From Gammaproteobacteria bacterium (GTDB lineage: Bacteria; Pseudomonadota; Gammaproteobacteria; Steroidobacterales; Rariloculaceae): a stretch of DNA of 64,000 bases. Made by a program: the position numbers and the translations under genes. Position 1 is the stretch's first letter; the number at the start of each line of letters is the position of its first letter. The notes beneath the pieces were generated by a model. That model was not told where the DNA came from. It did no database searches and saw only the letters and a program-made list of their open reading frames with translations. The stretch covers positions 1-64,000 of the forward strand of contig JAJDWR010000027.1 in assembly GCA_022825505.1 (NCBI GenBank). Reading direction: 5' to 3'. Shown one piece after another: positions 51,946 to 59,917 of this stretch.

Positions 51946-53012
51946 GAAACTCTCTCCACGGCCTTCATGGTTGGCTCGTCCGGTGCCGCGGGGTGGCCCT
52001 GGTCCCACTCGGCGTTCTTCCAGTCCAGCGCAGGCCGCCACGGTTGGCGGCCGTCCAGCACGCCGGAGCGCTCGACGATTTCCGCGACCTGGTGCTCCTG
52101 GCGGTAGGCCATGATGTGAATGCCGTGCACGCCCTCGATTTCCCTGATCCGGTGAATCAGGTCGATGCAGATGTTCACCCCCTCCCGCTGCTGGTTCTCC
52201 GCGCCCTGCAGGCGGCGGATGACCGTGTCGGGAATCCGAATGCCGGGCACGTTGCTGCGAATCCATTCGGCCGAGCGGGCCGAGGCGAGCGGGCCGACGC
52301 CCGCCAGGATGAAGACCTTCTCGTGGGTTCCGGCGTCGCGCACCGCCGCCATGTAACGCTCGAACATCTCCACGTCGAAACAGTACTGGGTCTGCACGAA
52401 CTGCGCGCCGGCCGCGACCTTCTTCGCCAGCCGCAGCGGGCGGTAGTCCAGCGGCGGCGCGAACGGATTCGCGGCGGCGCCGAGGAACACCCGCGGCGGC
52501 TCGGTCAGTTTGCGCCCGCTCAGGAACCGCGACTCGTCGCGCATGCGGCGAAGCATGCTCAGCATGGACATGCAATCCAGGTCGAATACCGGCTTGGCCT
52601 GGGGGTGATCGCCCACATCCACGCCGTCGCCGGTCAGGCACAGGATGCTGGCCACGCCCATGGCCGCCGCGCCGAGCACGTCGCCCTGGATGGCGATCCG
52701 GTTGCGGTCCCGGGCCGATACCTGCATGACCATGGCGTAGCCGCGCCGGCACAGCAGCGAACACATGCCGACGCTGGACATGTGGCAGTTGGCGCCCGAG
52801 CCGTCGGTGGCGTTCATCGCATCCACGTAGCCGTCGTACAGCGCGGCGCGCTCGTAGACTTCGGCCGGGTTGGCCGAATCGGGCGGGGCGATCTCGGCGG
52901 TCACCGCGAAGCCGCCGGCCCGCAGCACGCGCTCGAACCGGCCGAACGAGGAGTGCCCGGGCCTGATCGGCAGCGGATCGCCGGGTACCAGCGGTTCGTC
53001 TTCAAACTGCAT
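51942..53012 (-). CDS. metF: Methylenetetrahydrofolate reductase (MetF family)
   Basis: A 356-residue MetF-family flavoprotein. FAVTAEIAPPDSANPAEVYER is the N-terminal catalytic strand; DAMNATDGSGANCHMS, ILCLTGDGVDVG and AAGAQFVQTQYCFDVEMF are standard. It interconverts methyl-THF and methylene-THF. In this operon it would oxidise methyl-THF made by the MtgA-like enzyme so that the methyl carbon can be burned or used. It overlaps the MetV-like gene by 11 bp, matching the known MetF-MetV pairing. It is longer than typical E. coli MetF (about 296 residues), mainly at the C-terminus. Confidence 0.9.
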   Translation of the reverse strand: MQFEDEPLVPGDPLPIRPGHSSFGRFERVLRAGGFAVTAEIAPPDSANPAEVYERAALYDGYVDAMNATDGSGANCHMSSVGMCSLLCRRGYAMVMQVSARDRNRIAIQGDVLGAAAMGVASILCLTGDGVDVGDHPQAKPVFDLDCMSMLSMLRRMRDESRFLSGRKLTEPPRVFLGAAANPFAPPLDYRPLRLAKKVAAGAQFVQTQYCFDVEMFERYMAAVRDAGTHEKVFILAGVGPLASARSAEWIRSNVPGIRIPDTVIRRLQGAENQQREGVNICIDLIHRIREIEGVHGIHIMAYRQEHQVAEIVERSGVLDGRQPWRPALDWKNAEWDQGHPAAPDEPTMKAVERVS

Positions 53013-53502
53013 GGTTGTCGCTCCCGACCCTGATGCGCACCTCGCGCAGCCACGCCGACCGGCCGATCAACCGGTGGTCCACGGGTGGTTGTACGACCTG
53101 CAGCGGAATTTCCTCTTCACGCAACCGCTGGTTGCCTTCCCACGCGAGCACCCAGACGCACGGCATCCCGGGCTCGACCTCGCAGTTGCCGTCGGCGCGG
53201 ACGCCGCCGCAGGGGCCGTTGCGCATCTTCTTCGGGCAGTTCATCGGGCACGACAGCCCGGTGAAGCCGACGATGCACTGGCCGCAATTCTGCGAATCCA
53301 GCAGGAAACCCTTGGTAAGCGACTCGACCTTCATGAACGGCTTGTCGAGCCGCGCGTAGCCGATGCCCCGCAACAGCGGGTTGCACCAGACCAGGATTTG
53401 CTCGATGGCGGCGTAGAGGCGCTTCAGGAAGCGTGCGTTGCGCACCGACCAGTGCCGCATCCGGTACGTTTCAACGCGTTCCGTGGCTGATCCGGTGGCC
53501 AT
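53002..53502 (-). CDS. MetV-like cysteine-rich partner of MetF (MTHFR_C)
   Basis: A 166-residue zinc- or cluster-binding protein of the MTHFR C-terminal family. The core is CGQCIVGFTGLSCPMNCPKK followed by RNGPCGGVRADGNCEVE and GMPCVWVLAWEG, with at least eight cysteines. MetV partners MetF in acetogens and may route electrons to the flavin. Its gene overlaps metF by 11 bp and follows the Virulence_fact gene by 6 bp. Having MetV with MetF suggests methyl-THF oxidation with an electron acceptor other than NAD(P)H; this is inference. Confidence 0.85.
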   Translation of the reverse strand: MATGSATERVETYRMRHWSVRNARFLKRLYAAIEQILVWCNPLLRGIGYARLDKPFMKVESLTKGFLLDSQNCGQCIVGFTGLSCPMNCPKKMRNGPCGGVRADGNCEVEPGMPCVWVLAWEGNQRLREEEIPLQVVQPPVDHRLIGRSAWLREVRIRVGSDNHAV

Positions 53503-53508
53503 GGGGTG

Positions 53509-53922
53509 TTACGTCCCTTCGACGGTGTCCAGGCTGCCGCCGCTGTCCGTGCGGTCGCCGTCCGTGCTGCCGCCGTCCGTGCTGCCACTGTCCGTGCCGC
53601 CGCCGTCCGTGCCGCTGCTGTCAGGGTCGACGCCGTGACTGCGGATCAACGCGCTGAGGCGCTCCTGCGTAAACTCCTCTTCGAAGCGGCTCGCCTCGGC
53701 GAGCGCAAGCTCGCGCAGTTCGCCGGCGGAATCCATCGCCGTGGTTTCGCGGCGCCATTCGGCGAGGTAGGCCGCGCTGCCGCCCTTGCCGGCACGCATG
53801 GCGGCCCGGTCGATGGCCTCCTGGAACCGGCCGCTCAGCAAGACCTTTTCGCGGCGGCGGCCACGCTGCAGGATGACCTGGGAGGGAATGTCACGCCAGA
53901 AAACGAGGACTTTCTTGACCAT
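53509..53922 (-). CDS. Virulence_fact-domain protein with repetitive tail
   Basis: A 137-residue protein whose residues 1-60 (KVLVFWRDIPSQVILQRGRR, SAAYLAEWRRETTAMDSAG) match the small Virulence_fact domain (PF13769), of unknown function. Despite the name, genes of this type occur beside MetF/MetV and DUF1638 in corrinoid-methyltransferase clusters. The last 40 residues are a Gly/Ser/Thr/Asp tail (GTDGGGTDSGSTDGGSTDGD) encoded by a 15-bp tandem repeat. The ATG at 53922 overlaps the DUF1638 gene by 32 bp. Confidence 0.75.
   Translation of the reverse strand: MVKKVLVFWRDIPSQVILQRGRRREKVLLSGRFQEAIDRAAMRAGKGGSAAYLAEWRRETTAMDSAGELRELALAEASRFEEEFTQERLSALIRSHGVDPDSSGTDGGGTDSGSTDGGSTDGDRTDSGGSLDTVEGT
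53545..53619. repeat. Five 15-bp tandem repeats in the Virulence_fact gene
   Basis: Five consecutive 15-bp units starting GTCCGTG on the + strand (53545, 53560, 53575, 53590, 53605) encode five-residue units of a Gly/Ser/Thr/Asp tail on the minus strand. The in-frame length means copy number can change without disrupting the gene. Confidence 0.85.
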
Positions 53923-54622
53923 GGTTCGATTCCCCCGCCAGCCTGTGGCGCAGGTCCCGCGGCATGGGCCGGAAGACCGGCTGGCCGAAGACGGCCGATC
54001 GAGCGGCCAGCTCCGAAGCAAGTTCGCCGTAACCGCAATGCACGTGCTCGAACTCAAGATCGAGCCGTGCGGCGGCCTGCGCGGCGGATTCGAGCAGCCG
54101 CGCGTCTTCCGTCTGCGAGAGGTACACGAGCCTGCGGTAGTTGCCGAAATACGCATCGCGCAGTTCCGGATGCCGGTCCAGTCCCAGCGGTTTCATCACG
54201 AAACGGTCGAAGTGACGCGCCAGGAAGTCGGTCAGGTAGAACGTGCCGGGTTCGGCGGCGGAGAGCGCGGCGAAGCGTTCGCGCCCGGCGAAGAATTCGT
54301 AGCAGTGCGCGCCCTCCAGCCGTTCGGCGCCTTCCTCCGCAAGCACCCGGTCGATGCCGCCCGCGGTACCGCAGTCGGCGTAGGCGACGAAAATTTCATC
54401 GTACGCGGCCCGATGCCTGCGAATCATCCGCCGCAGGCGTCCGGGAATCTCCGCCGGACGGTTGTGCAGTCGCGCGTCGATGCACTTCAAGTGCAGGTGC
54501 CGCCAGCCCCAGCGGCGTTTGAGCGCGTCGATCTCCCGTGCCAGGGCGCCGCAGGCGATGACCAGGATCGGCTCGCGGCCACTTGACGGCGCAGGTTCGC
54601 CCGCCGGGATGCGCTCAACCAT
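53891..54622 (-). CDS. DUF1638 protein
   Basis: A 243-residue DUF1638 protein. EPILVIACGALAREIDALKRR and FVAYADCGTAGGIDRVLAEEG each place a cysteine beside glycines, as expected for the family, and HCYEFFAGRERF and GTFYLTDFLARHFDRFV follow. The function is unknown. The family appears with corrinoid methyltransferases in methanogens and bacteria, so a role in corrinoid handling or maturation is inferred. It overlaps the corrinoid protein gene by 8 bp. Confidence 0.85.
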   Translation of the reverse strand: MVERIPAGEPAPSSGREPILVIACGALAREIDALKRRWGWRHLHLKCIDARLHNRPAEIPGRLRRMIRRHRAAYDEIFVAYADCGTAGGIDRVLAEEGAERLEGAHCYEFFAGRERFAALSAAEPGTFYLTDFLARHFDRFVMKPLGLDRHPELRDAYFGNYRRLVYLSQTEDARLLESAAQAAARLDLEFEHVHCGYGELASELAARSAVFGQPVFRPMPRDLRHRLAGESNHGQESPRFLA

Positions 54623-55340
54623 TGACTGCCGCTCCTAGGCGACGCGTCCGCACCATGGCCGGCGCCACGTCCGCGGCCTGCGCCGCATCGCGGCAGTAAC
54701 CGTCCGCGCCCACGGCTCGGCCGAACTCCTCGTTCAGCGGCGCGCCGCCCACCAGCACGATATAGTCGTCGCGAATGTTCTGCTTGACCATCTCGTCGAT
54801 GACCACCTTCATGTAGGGCATGGTGGTGGTGAGCAGGGCGGACATGCCGAGGATGTCCGGCCGGTGCTTCTCCATCGCCTCGAAATAGTCTTCCACCGAG
54901 TTGTTGATGCCGATGTCGAAGACTTCGAAGCCCGCGCCTTCCAGCATCATCCCCACCAGGTTCTTGCCGATGTCGTGGATGTCGCCCTTCACGGTACCGA
55001 TGACCATCTTGCCGATGGGCTTGACGCCGGTTTCGGAGAGCAGCGGCCGCAGGATCTCCATGCCGCCCTTCATGGCGTTGGCCGCCAGCAGCACCTCGGG
55101 CACGAACAGGATGCCGTCGCGGAAGTCGATGCCGACGATCCGCATGCCCTCAACCAGCGCCTCGTTGAGCACCTTCTCCGCGCCCCAGTTGCGCTCGAGC
55201 AGGATGGACGTGCCCTCGACGATCTCCTCCCTGAGCCCGTCGTAGAGGTCTTCGTGCATCTGCTCCACGAGTTCGCCGTCGTCCAGTTCCGACAGGACGA
55301 TGTCTTCCTCTTCCAGAACGGCTGCGTGTTCCATGGCCAT
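54615..55340 (-). CDS. Corrinoid (cobalamin-binding) methyl carrier, MtbC/MtgC-like
   Basis: A 241-residue corrinoid protein. The N-terminal helical cap is about residues 20-105; the cobalamin domain has the GDIHDIGKNLVG motif, whose His is the lower cobalt ligand, then GFEVFDIGINNSVEDYF and VLVGGAPLNEEFGRAVGADGY. It carries the methyl group from MttB to the THF methyltransferase. The ATG at 55340 overlaps the mttB-like stop (TGATG), so the pair is translated together; an ATG at 55334 is also possible. Confidence 0.92.
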   Translation of the reverse strand: MAMEHAAVLEEEDIVLSELDDGELVEQMHEDLYDGLREEIVEGTSILLERNWGAEKVLNEALVEGMRIVGIDFRDGILFVPEVLLAANAMKGGMEILRPLLSETGVKPIGKMVIGTVKGDIHDIGKNLVGMMLEGAGFEVFDIGINNSVEDYFEAMEKHRPDILGMSALLTTTMPYMKVVIDEMVKQNIRDDYIVLVGGAPLNEEFGRAVGADGYCRDAAQAADVAPAMVRTRRLGAAVNG

Positions 55341-56920
55341 CAGTAGTCCCGATCCTCGAACTCCGACTTGCGCCGTTCGATGAAGGCGAGGAGTTCCTCG
55401 TGGATGGCGGGATCGAGCTTCGGCGGCTCGTAGTCCTTCAACATCTGTTTCCAGATTCCGTTGGCGCGCTGGGCAGCGTCCAGCGAGCCGTCCTGCTGCC
55501 ACTGCTCGAAGCTGTTGTTGTCCGCGACGGTGGAACGGTAGAAGGCGGTTTCGAAGTTCTCCAGCGTGTGCGCGGCGCCGAGAAAGTGCGAACCGGGCCC
55601 CACCTCGCGCAACGCGTCCAGCGCCTGGGCGTTCTCCGACAGGTCGACGCCCCGCAGCAGTACCGCGATCATGTTGGCCTGGTCCACGTCCAGAATGAAC
55701 TTCTCGTAGCCCATCGCCAGGCCGCCCTCAAGCCAGCCGGCGGTGTGCAGCATGAAGTTCACGCCGGCCATCGCCGCCGTCTGCAGCGTGTTGGCGGACT
55801 CGTAGGCCGCCTGGGCGTCGGGAAGCTTGGCCGCGCACAGCCCGCCGCCGCTGCGGAAGGGCACGCCCAGGCGGCGCGCCAACTGGCCCACGCCGTAGAG
55901 GACCAGGCTGGGTTCCGGCGTACCGAAGGTCGGCGCCCCCGATTGCATGGACACGGCCGCGGCGAACGAGCCGAACACCACCGGGGCGCCGGGGTGCACG
56001 AGCTGGATATAGGCCATGCCGGCCAGCGCCTCGGCGAGAATCTGGGTCAGCGAGCCGGCGATCGTCACCGGCGACATCGCGCCTGCGAGCAGGAACGGCG
56101 AAATGACCGTCGCCTGGTTGTTCTCGGCGTAGATCGTCGCCGCCCCCAGCATGGTGGCGTCGAAGGTGAGCGGCGAATTCACGTTGATCAGGCTGGTCAG
56201 AACCGTCTTGAGGGGCACGAAGTCTTCGCCGAACAGCAGCTTGACCATGGCGACGGTGTCTTCGGCGCGCTCGGGATGGGTGACCGAACCCATGAACGGC
56301 TTGTCCGTGTACCTGATGTGGCTGTAGACCATGTCGAAGTGGCGTTTGTTGACGGGAAGATCGACGGGTTCGCAGACTGTGCCGCCGGAGTGGTGCAGCC
56401 CGGGGCTCATGTAGGTGAGCTTCACGAAGTTGCGGAAGTCCTCGATGGTCGCGTAGCGGCGCCCCCGGTCCAGGTCGTGCACGAACGGCGATCCATAGGC
56501 GGGCACCAGCACGGTGCGGTCGCCGCCGATGATCGTCGAGCGCTTCGGATTGCGCGCGTGCTGCGTGTACTCGCTCGGCGCCGTGGCCTGCACCAGCGAC
56601 CGGCACAGGCCGCGCGGAAACCGCACGCGCTCGCCGTCCACGTCCGCCCCGGCGTCCTTCCAGAGCTTCAGCGCCCGCGGAAACCCGCGGAACTCGATGC
56701 CGATCTCCTCGAGCACGGTGTCCGCGTTGTGCTCGATCAACTCCAGCGCTTCGGTATCGAGGATCTCGATGTGGGGGATCCTGCGATCGATCCAGGTCGT
56801 GTATTCGTCCACGATCCCGCGCCGGCGCAGGTCGTGCTTGCGCGCGCGGCCGGCCCGCAGCGGGCGGCCCGCGCGGGTCCCTCGGCCGGGGGCGCGCTTG
56901 CGTCGCAGATTGTCGGTCAT
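55340..56920 (-). CDS. Non-pyrrolysine MttB-family methyltransferase
   Basis: A 526-residue trimethylamine-methyltransferase-family protein, first gene of the operon, with AGGAGG just before the ATG at 56920. After an arginine-rich start (NLRRKRAPGRGTRAGRPLRA), family blocks include YGSPFVHDLDRGRRYATIEDF, HHSGGTVCEPVDLPV, GSVTHPERAEDT and GYEKFILDVDQANMI. No in-frame amber codon interrupts it, so it belongs to the pyrrolysine-lacking branch that includes glycine betaine, proline betaine and carnitine methyltransferases. With a betaine-type transporter and dimethylglycine/sarcosine enzymes around it, glycine betaine (giving dimethylglycine) is the best guess. Its substrate is not proven by sequence. 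Confidence 0.9.
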   Translation of the reverse strand: MTDNLRRKRAPGRGTRAGRPLRAGRARKHDLRRRGIVDEYTTWIDRRIPHIEILDTEALELIEHNADTVLEEIGIEFRGFPRALKLWKDAGADVDGERVRFPRGLCRSLVQATAPSEYTQHARNPKRSTIIGGDRTVLVPAYGSPFVHDLDRGRRYATIEDFRNFVKLTYMSPGLHHSGGTVCEPVDLPVNKRHFDMVYSHIRYTDKPFMGSVTHPERAEDTVAMVKLLFGEDFVPLKTVLTSLINVNSPLTFDATMLGAATIYAENNQATVISPFLLAGAMSPVTIAGSLTQILAEALAGMAYIQLVHPGAPVVFGSFAAAVSMQSGAPTFGTPEPSLVLYGVGQLARRLGVPFRSGGGLCAAKLPDAQAAYESANTLQTAAMAGVNFMLHTAGWLEGGLAMGYEKFILDVDQANMIAVLLRGVDLSENAQALDALREVGPGSHFLGAAHTLENFETAFYRSTVADNNSFEQWQQDGSLDAAQRANGIWKQMLKDYEPPKLDPAIHEELLAFIERRKSEFEDRDY

Positions 56921-57020
56921 GCGCGGCCTCCTGCTGCGGGCAAACGGCTGAGCCTTGAAGGCGGCAGCCTGATTTGTCCATTCGCAGTCTGAGCCAGAAT
57001 CCCGGCTTCTGCATCGCCGG

Positions 57021-57170
57021 ATGCGACATGGAGCCAATCTCAGGCGACATTGCGGCACCTCACGCTGTTGTTGGCGACACGCAACAGATTTTTCCGTGAT
57101 TGCAGGCGCCAGGCGCCCGCTGTCCAAATTTGGCGCTCCGATGTCGCATATCTTTCATTGAACGTCGCAT
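57021..57170. promoter_or_regulatory. Phased nonamer repeats in the divergent promoter region
   Basis: Between the divergent mttB-like and TonB receptor genes, ATGCGACAT (57021) and AGGCGACAT (57042) lie 21 bp apart on the + strand, and the inverted forms ATGTCGCAT (57141) and ACGTCGCAT (57162) lie 21 bp apart on the other strand. A weaker TGGCGACAC is at 57072. The distal copy overlaps a possible -35 (TTGAAC 57158-57163) paired with TATTCT (57179-57184). This resembles two operator pairs flanking a 300-bp promoter region. Confidence 0.45.
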
Positions 57171-57227
57171 TCCGATGTTATTCTCAAAGCACTGGTAATG
57201 AGTGACAGTCACCAACGGGGGGGCAAA

Positions 57228-59858
57228 ATGGAAGTTCCGTTGCAAGCAAAACGTACTGCTATATCCGCTGCCGTCGCGGCAGCGCTGGCCGGCCCTGCGG
57301 CTTTGGCGCAGGCGCAGGAGGGCGCCCGGGAACTGGAAGAAGTCGTCGTAACCGCGACTCGTGTGGAGCTATCGCTCCAGGATGTTCCCGTCGCCGTATC
57401 CGCACTGGGTCCAGGCGAAATCGGAGAGCTCGGAATCACCAACTTCGCGGAATACTCGCTGCAGTTGCCGAGCGTGACCGCCGGCGGCAGCGGACCGGGC
57501 CAGAACACCATCTACATTCGCGGCGTCGCATCGACAACGCCGAACCTGACGGTCGCCGGCGTGGCCGGGCTTTCGCCCAACGTGGCCTTCTACCTCGACG
57601 AGCAGCCGCTGGTGCACCCGGGCCGCAATCTCGACGTGTACGCGGCGGACCTGGCACGCATCGAAGTGCTCTCCGGTCCCCAGGGCACGTTGTTCGGGGC
57701 CAGTTCCCAGGCCGGCAATGTCCGCCTGATCACGAACAAGCCGGATCTTACCGAGTTTTACGGCAACGCGAAGCTCGGCGCGAACACGATCAGCGGCGGC
57801 GACGGGGGTTCGAGCCTCGAAGTCGTGCTGAACGTACCCGTCAGCGACAACTTCGGATTGCGCGGTGTCGTCTACAACGACAGCAAGGGCGGCTGGATCG
57901 ACAATGTCGCCGACACGAGGACTGTCGAGGAGAGTGCGCGGTACCGCCCGGAGGGCGCGATTCGCAAGAACGGCGTGCCGGTCGCCAGTTACCGCGCCGG
58001 ATTCCAGGCGGGAGTGGATCTCTCCAACATAACTTTCCATGAGGCCGACAACAGCGACATCGCCGGCGAGAACATCAACGGAGTCACCTACACCGGCGCC
58101 CGGATCTCGGCACAGTGGGATATCAGCGACAACTGGGACCTGCTCCTCTCGCACACGACCCAGGACACCGAGGCGGACGGCGTATTCTTCGCCGATCCTG
58201 ACGTTGGCGACCTGGAGGTCACACGCTACACGGAAGAGCGCATCGAGGATACGTTCGACAACACCGCCTGGACGCTCACCGGCCGGCTCGATGCGCTGCA
58301 GGTCATCTACACCGGCGCATTCACGGACCGGCAGTCGGACCAGATCGTCGACTACTCCGACTATCTTCTGGTGGGTCAGTACCTGCCGTACTACGTCTGC
58401 GATTACTACGCGACGTATACGTCATTCAACAGTCCTCCAGGCATACCCCGTGTCGGCACAACGTGCCACGAGCCGCACATGTACGTGGACAGCCTGAATA
58501 TGCTGGAGGTTCAGACGCACGAAATCCGCTTCACCACGGACCAGGCGAACCGTTGGAGGGTCCAGGGCGGCGTGTTCTCCAGCGAGCTGGAACTCATCGA
58601 GGTCAACGACTTCATCTATCCCGGTTCCCTCGAGGCCATCTCGTGGAACGGGCATCCGGGTTTCGCCCCGAACTACCCGTTGACCAACCCGGCGGCGGCT
58701 CCGGGCAACCCCGCAGGAAGCTCCTTCGGCGCCGGCTACGGCCAGGGTTACTTTACCTGGCCAGGGCCCTTTGGTCCGGACCGCCACGGCAGCGACATCG
58801 GCATCATCTTCCGCAACGACATCCGGCGCACGGACAATCAGTTCGGCATCTTCGGGGAGTTGGGCATTGACCTGAGCGAGCAGTTCTCGCTGACGCTCGG
58901 GGCGCGCAACTACGAGATCGAGGTCGATCTGGAGGGCAGCGCCAATTCGTCGTTCGGCAATTTTGGCGCGAACAGGGAGGATGGGCAGCGCTTCGGCACG
59001 AACATCTCAGGGCAGTTCGCGCCCGACAGCCCAGTGGCGGGCGCGCCCGACAAGGCGGTGGCCGACGGCACGATCTTCAAGGCGACACTGGACTGGCGGC
59101 CGCAGCCGGAGCACCTCTATTACGTGACACTTTCGGAGGGATTCCGGCCAGGCCTGCTGAATCGTCCCGGCGGGCGCCCTAGCGCGGACGGCAGCGGATT
59201 CACGGTGCCCTTTGTGCTGGAAACCGACGAAGTCGTCAATCTCGAGTTCGGCATGAAGGCCGACTTCGGCAACGCCTTCCGCTTGAACGCGGCGCTGTTC
59301 AACATCGATATCGCCAATCTGCAGACCACGATTTTCGATACCAGCATCGTCAACCTGTTCTTCTCGGACAACGCGGCGGACGCCAAGGTGACGGGCCTTG
59401 AGGCGGATTTCACCTGGCTGCCCGACTGGTCCGACGGGCTCACGATCGCCGGTGCGGTGTCGTTCCTCAACTCGGAGATCACGAACAAGCTCACACCGAC
59501 CAACGACGTGCGTGTCGGAGACGAACTCGCGTTCGCGCCGAGCAACCAGGGTAACCTGCGGGCGCGGTACGAGTGGACCCTGCAGGCCAACGGATGGACG
59601 GCGCACGTCATGCCGATGATTTCCTGGTCGGCGGATTCGTACAGCGACATCATCACCATCAACCGCGACCTGATCAACGGCTGGACCATGCTCGGCCTGA
59701 CGGCGGGCGTGGCCAACGACGACTGGTCGGTGACGTTTTTCGCCAGCAATCTGACCGACGAACGGGCCGAAGTGTCGCGCTCCTTCGTCTACGACACCTA
59801 TCACGTCACTTACGCGCAACCCAGGACATTCGGCGTACGCGCGAGCGTAAACTTCTGA
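57228..59858 (+). CDS. TonB-dependent receptor of the methylated-amine locus
   Basis: An 876-residue receptor. The ATG at 57228 has a G-rich ribosome site and starts a clean signal (RTAISAAVAAALAGPAALAQ); an upstream ATG at 57198 adds ten polar residues. The TonB box LEEVVVTATR is followed by the plug (LPSVTAGGSGPGQNTIYIRG, VLSGPQGTLFGASSQAGNVR) and a barrel ending YAQPRTFGVRASVNF. Its family (FyuA/CirA-like with IRGV and GPQGTLFG) differs from the receptor at 763. It is divergent from the corrinoid operon and may import a larger methylated compound or the cobalamin that operon needs. No B12 riboswitch was seen, so the substrate is open. Confidence 0.94.
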   Translation: MEVPLQAKRTAISAAVAAALAGPAALAQAQEGARELEEVVVTATRVELSLQDVPVAVSALGPGEIGELGITNFAEYSLQLPSVTAGGSGPGQNTIYIRGVASTTPNLTVAGVAGLSPNVAFYLDEQPLVHPGRNLDVYAADLARIEVLSGPQGTLFGASSQAGNVRLITNKPDLTEFYGNAKLGANTISGGDGGSSLEVVLNVPVSDNFGLRGVVYNDSKGGWIDNVADTRTVEESARYRPEGAIRKNGVPVASYRAGFQAGVDLSNITFHEADNSDIAGENINGVTYTGARISAQWDISDNWDLLLSHTTQDTEADGVFFADPDVGDLEVTRYTEERIEDTFDNTAWTLTGRLDALQVIYTGAFTDRQSDQIVDYSDYLLVGQYLPYYVCDYYATYTSFNSPPGIPRVGTTCHEPHMYVDSLNMLEVQTHEIRFTTDQANRWRVQGGVFSSELELIEVNDFIYPGSLEAISWNGHPGFAPNYPLTNPAAAPGNPAGSSFGAGYGQGYFTWPGPFGPDRHGSDIGIIFRNDIRRTDNQFGIFGELGIDLSEQFSLTLGARNYEIEVDLEGSANSSFGNFGANREDGQRFGTNISGQFAPDSPVAGAPDKAVADGTIFKATLDWRPQPEHLYYVTLSEGFRPGLLNRPGGRPSADGSGFTVPFVLETDEVVNLEFGMKADFGNAFRLNAALFNIDIANLQTTIFDTSIVNLFFSDNAADAKVTGLEADFTWLPDWSDGLTIAGAVSFLNSEITNKLTPTNDVRVGDELAFAPSNQGNLRARYEWTLQANGWTAHVMPMISWSADSYSDIITINRDLINGWTMLGLTAGVANDDWSVTFFASNLTDERAEVSRSFVYDTYHVTYAQPRTFGVRASVNF

Positions 59859-59887
59859 CCGACCCGGCTGCGGCAACAGGAACCGGC

Positions 59888-59913
59888 ACGGCGTCCTCCC
59901 CGGGGGACGCCGT
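59888..59913 (+). terminator. Strong hairpin before the sulfotransferase start
   Basis: ACGGCGTCC-8 nt-GGACGCCGT is a perfect 9-bp GC-rich stem, 30 nt after the receptor stop and 5 nt before the GTG at 59918. It could terminate receptor mRNA or hide the GGGGGAC ribosome site of the next gene. No T-run follows, which favours attenuation or translational control over simple termination. Confidence 0.5.
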
Positions 59914-59917
59914 TGTC

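Noticed and set aside
51037..52764. Extended start for the THF methyltransferase giving 575 residues
   Set aside because: The extra part is an out-of-frame reading of metF; the ATG at 51945 overlaps metF by 4 bp and begins the known domain.
55340..56920. Pyrrolysine-containing MttB
   Set aside because: There is no in-frame amber codon in the gene and it ends at TGA; the protein belongs to the non-pyrrolysine branch.
56921..57227. Possible cobalamin riboswitch before the TonB receptor in the corrinoid locus
   Set aside because: I looked for a B12-box-like sequence and the expected paired elements and saw none; only phased nonamers and a weak promoter were found.
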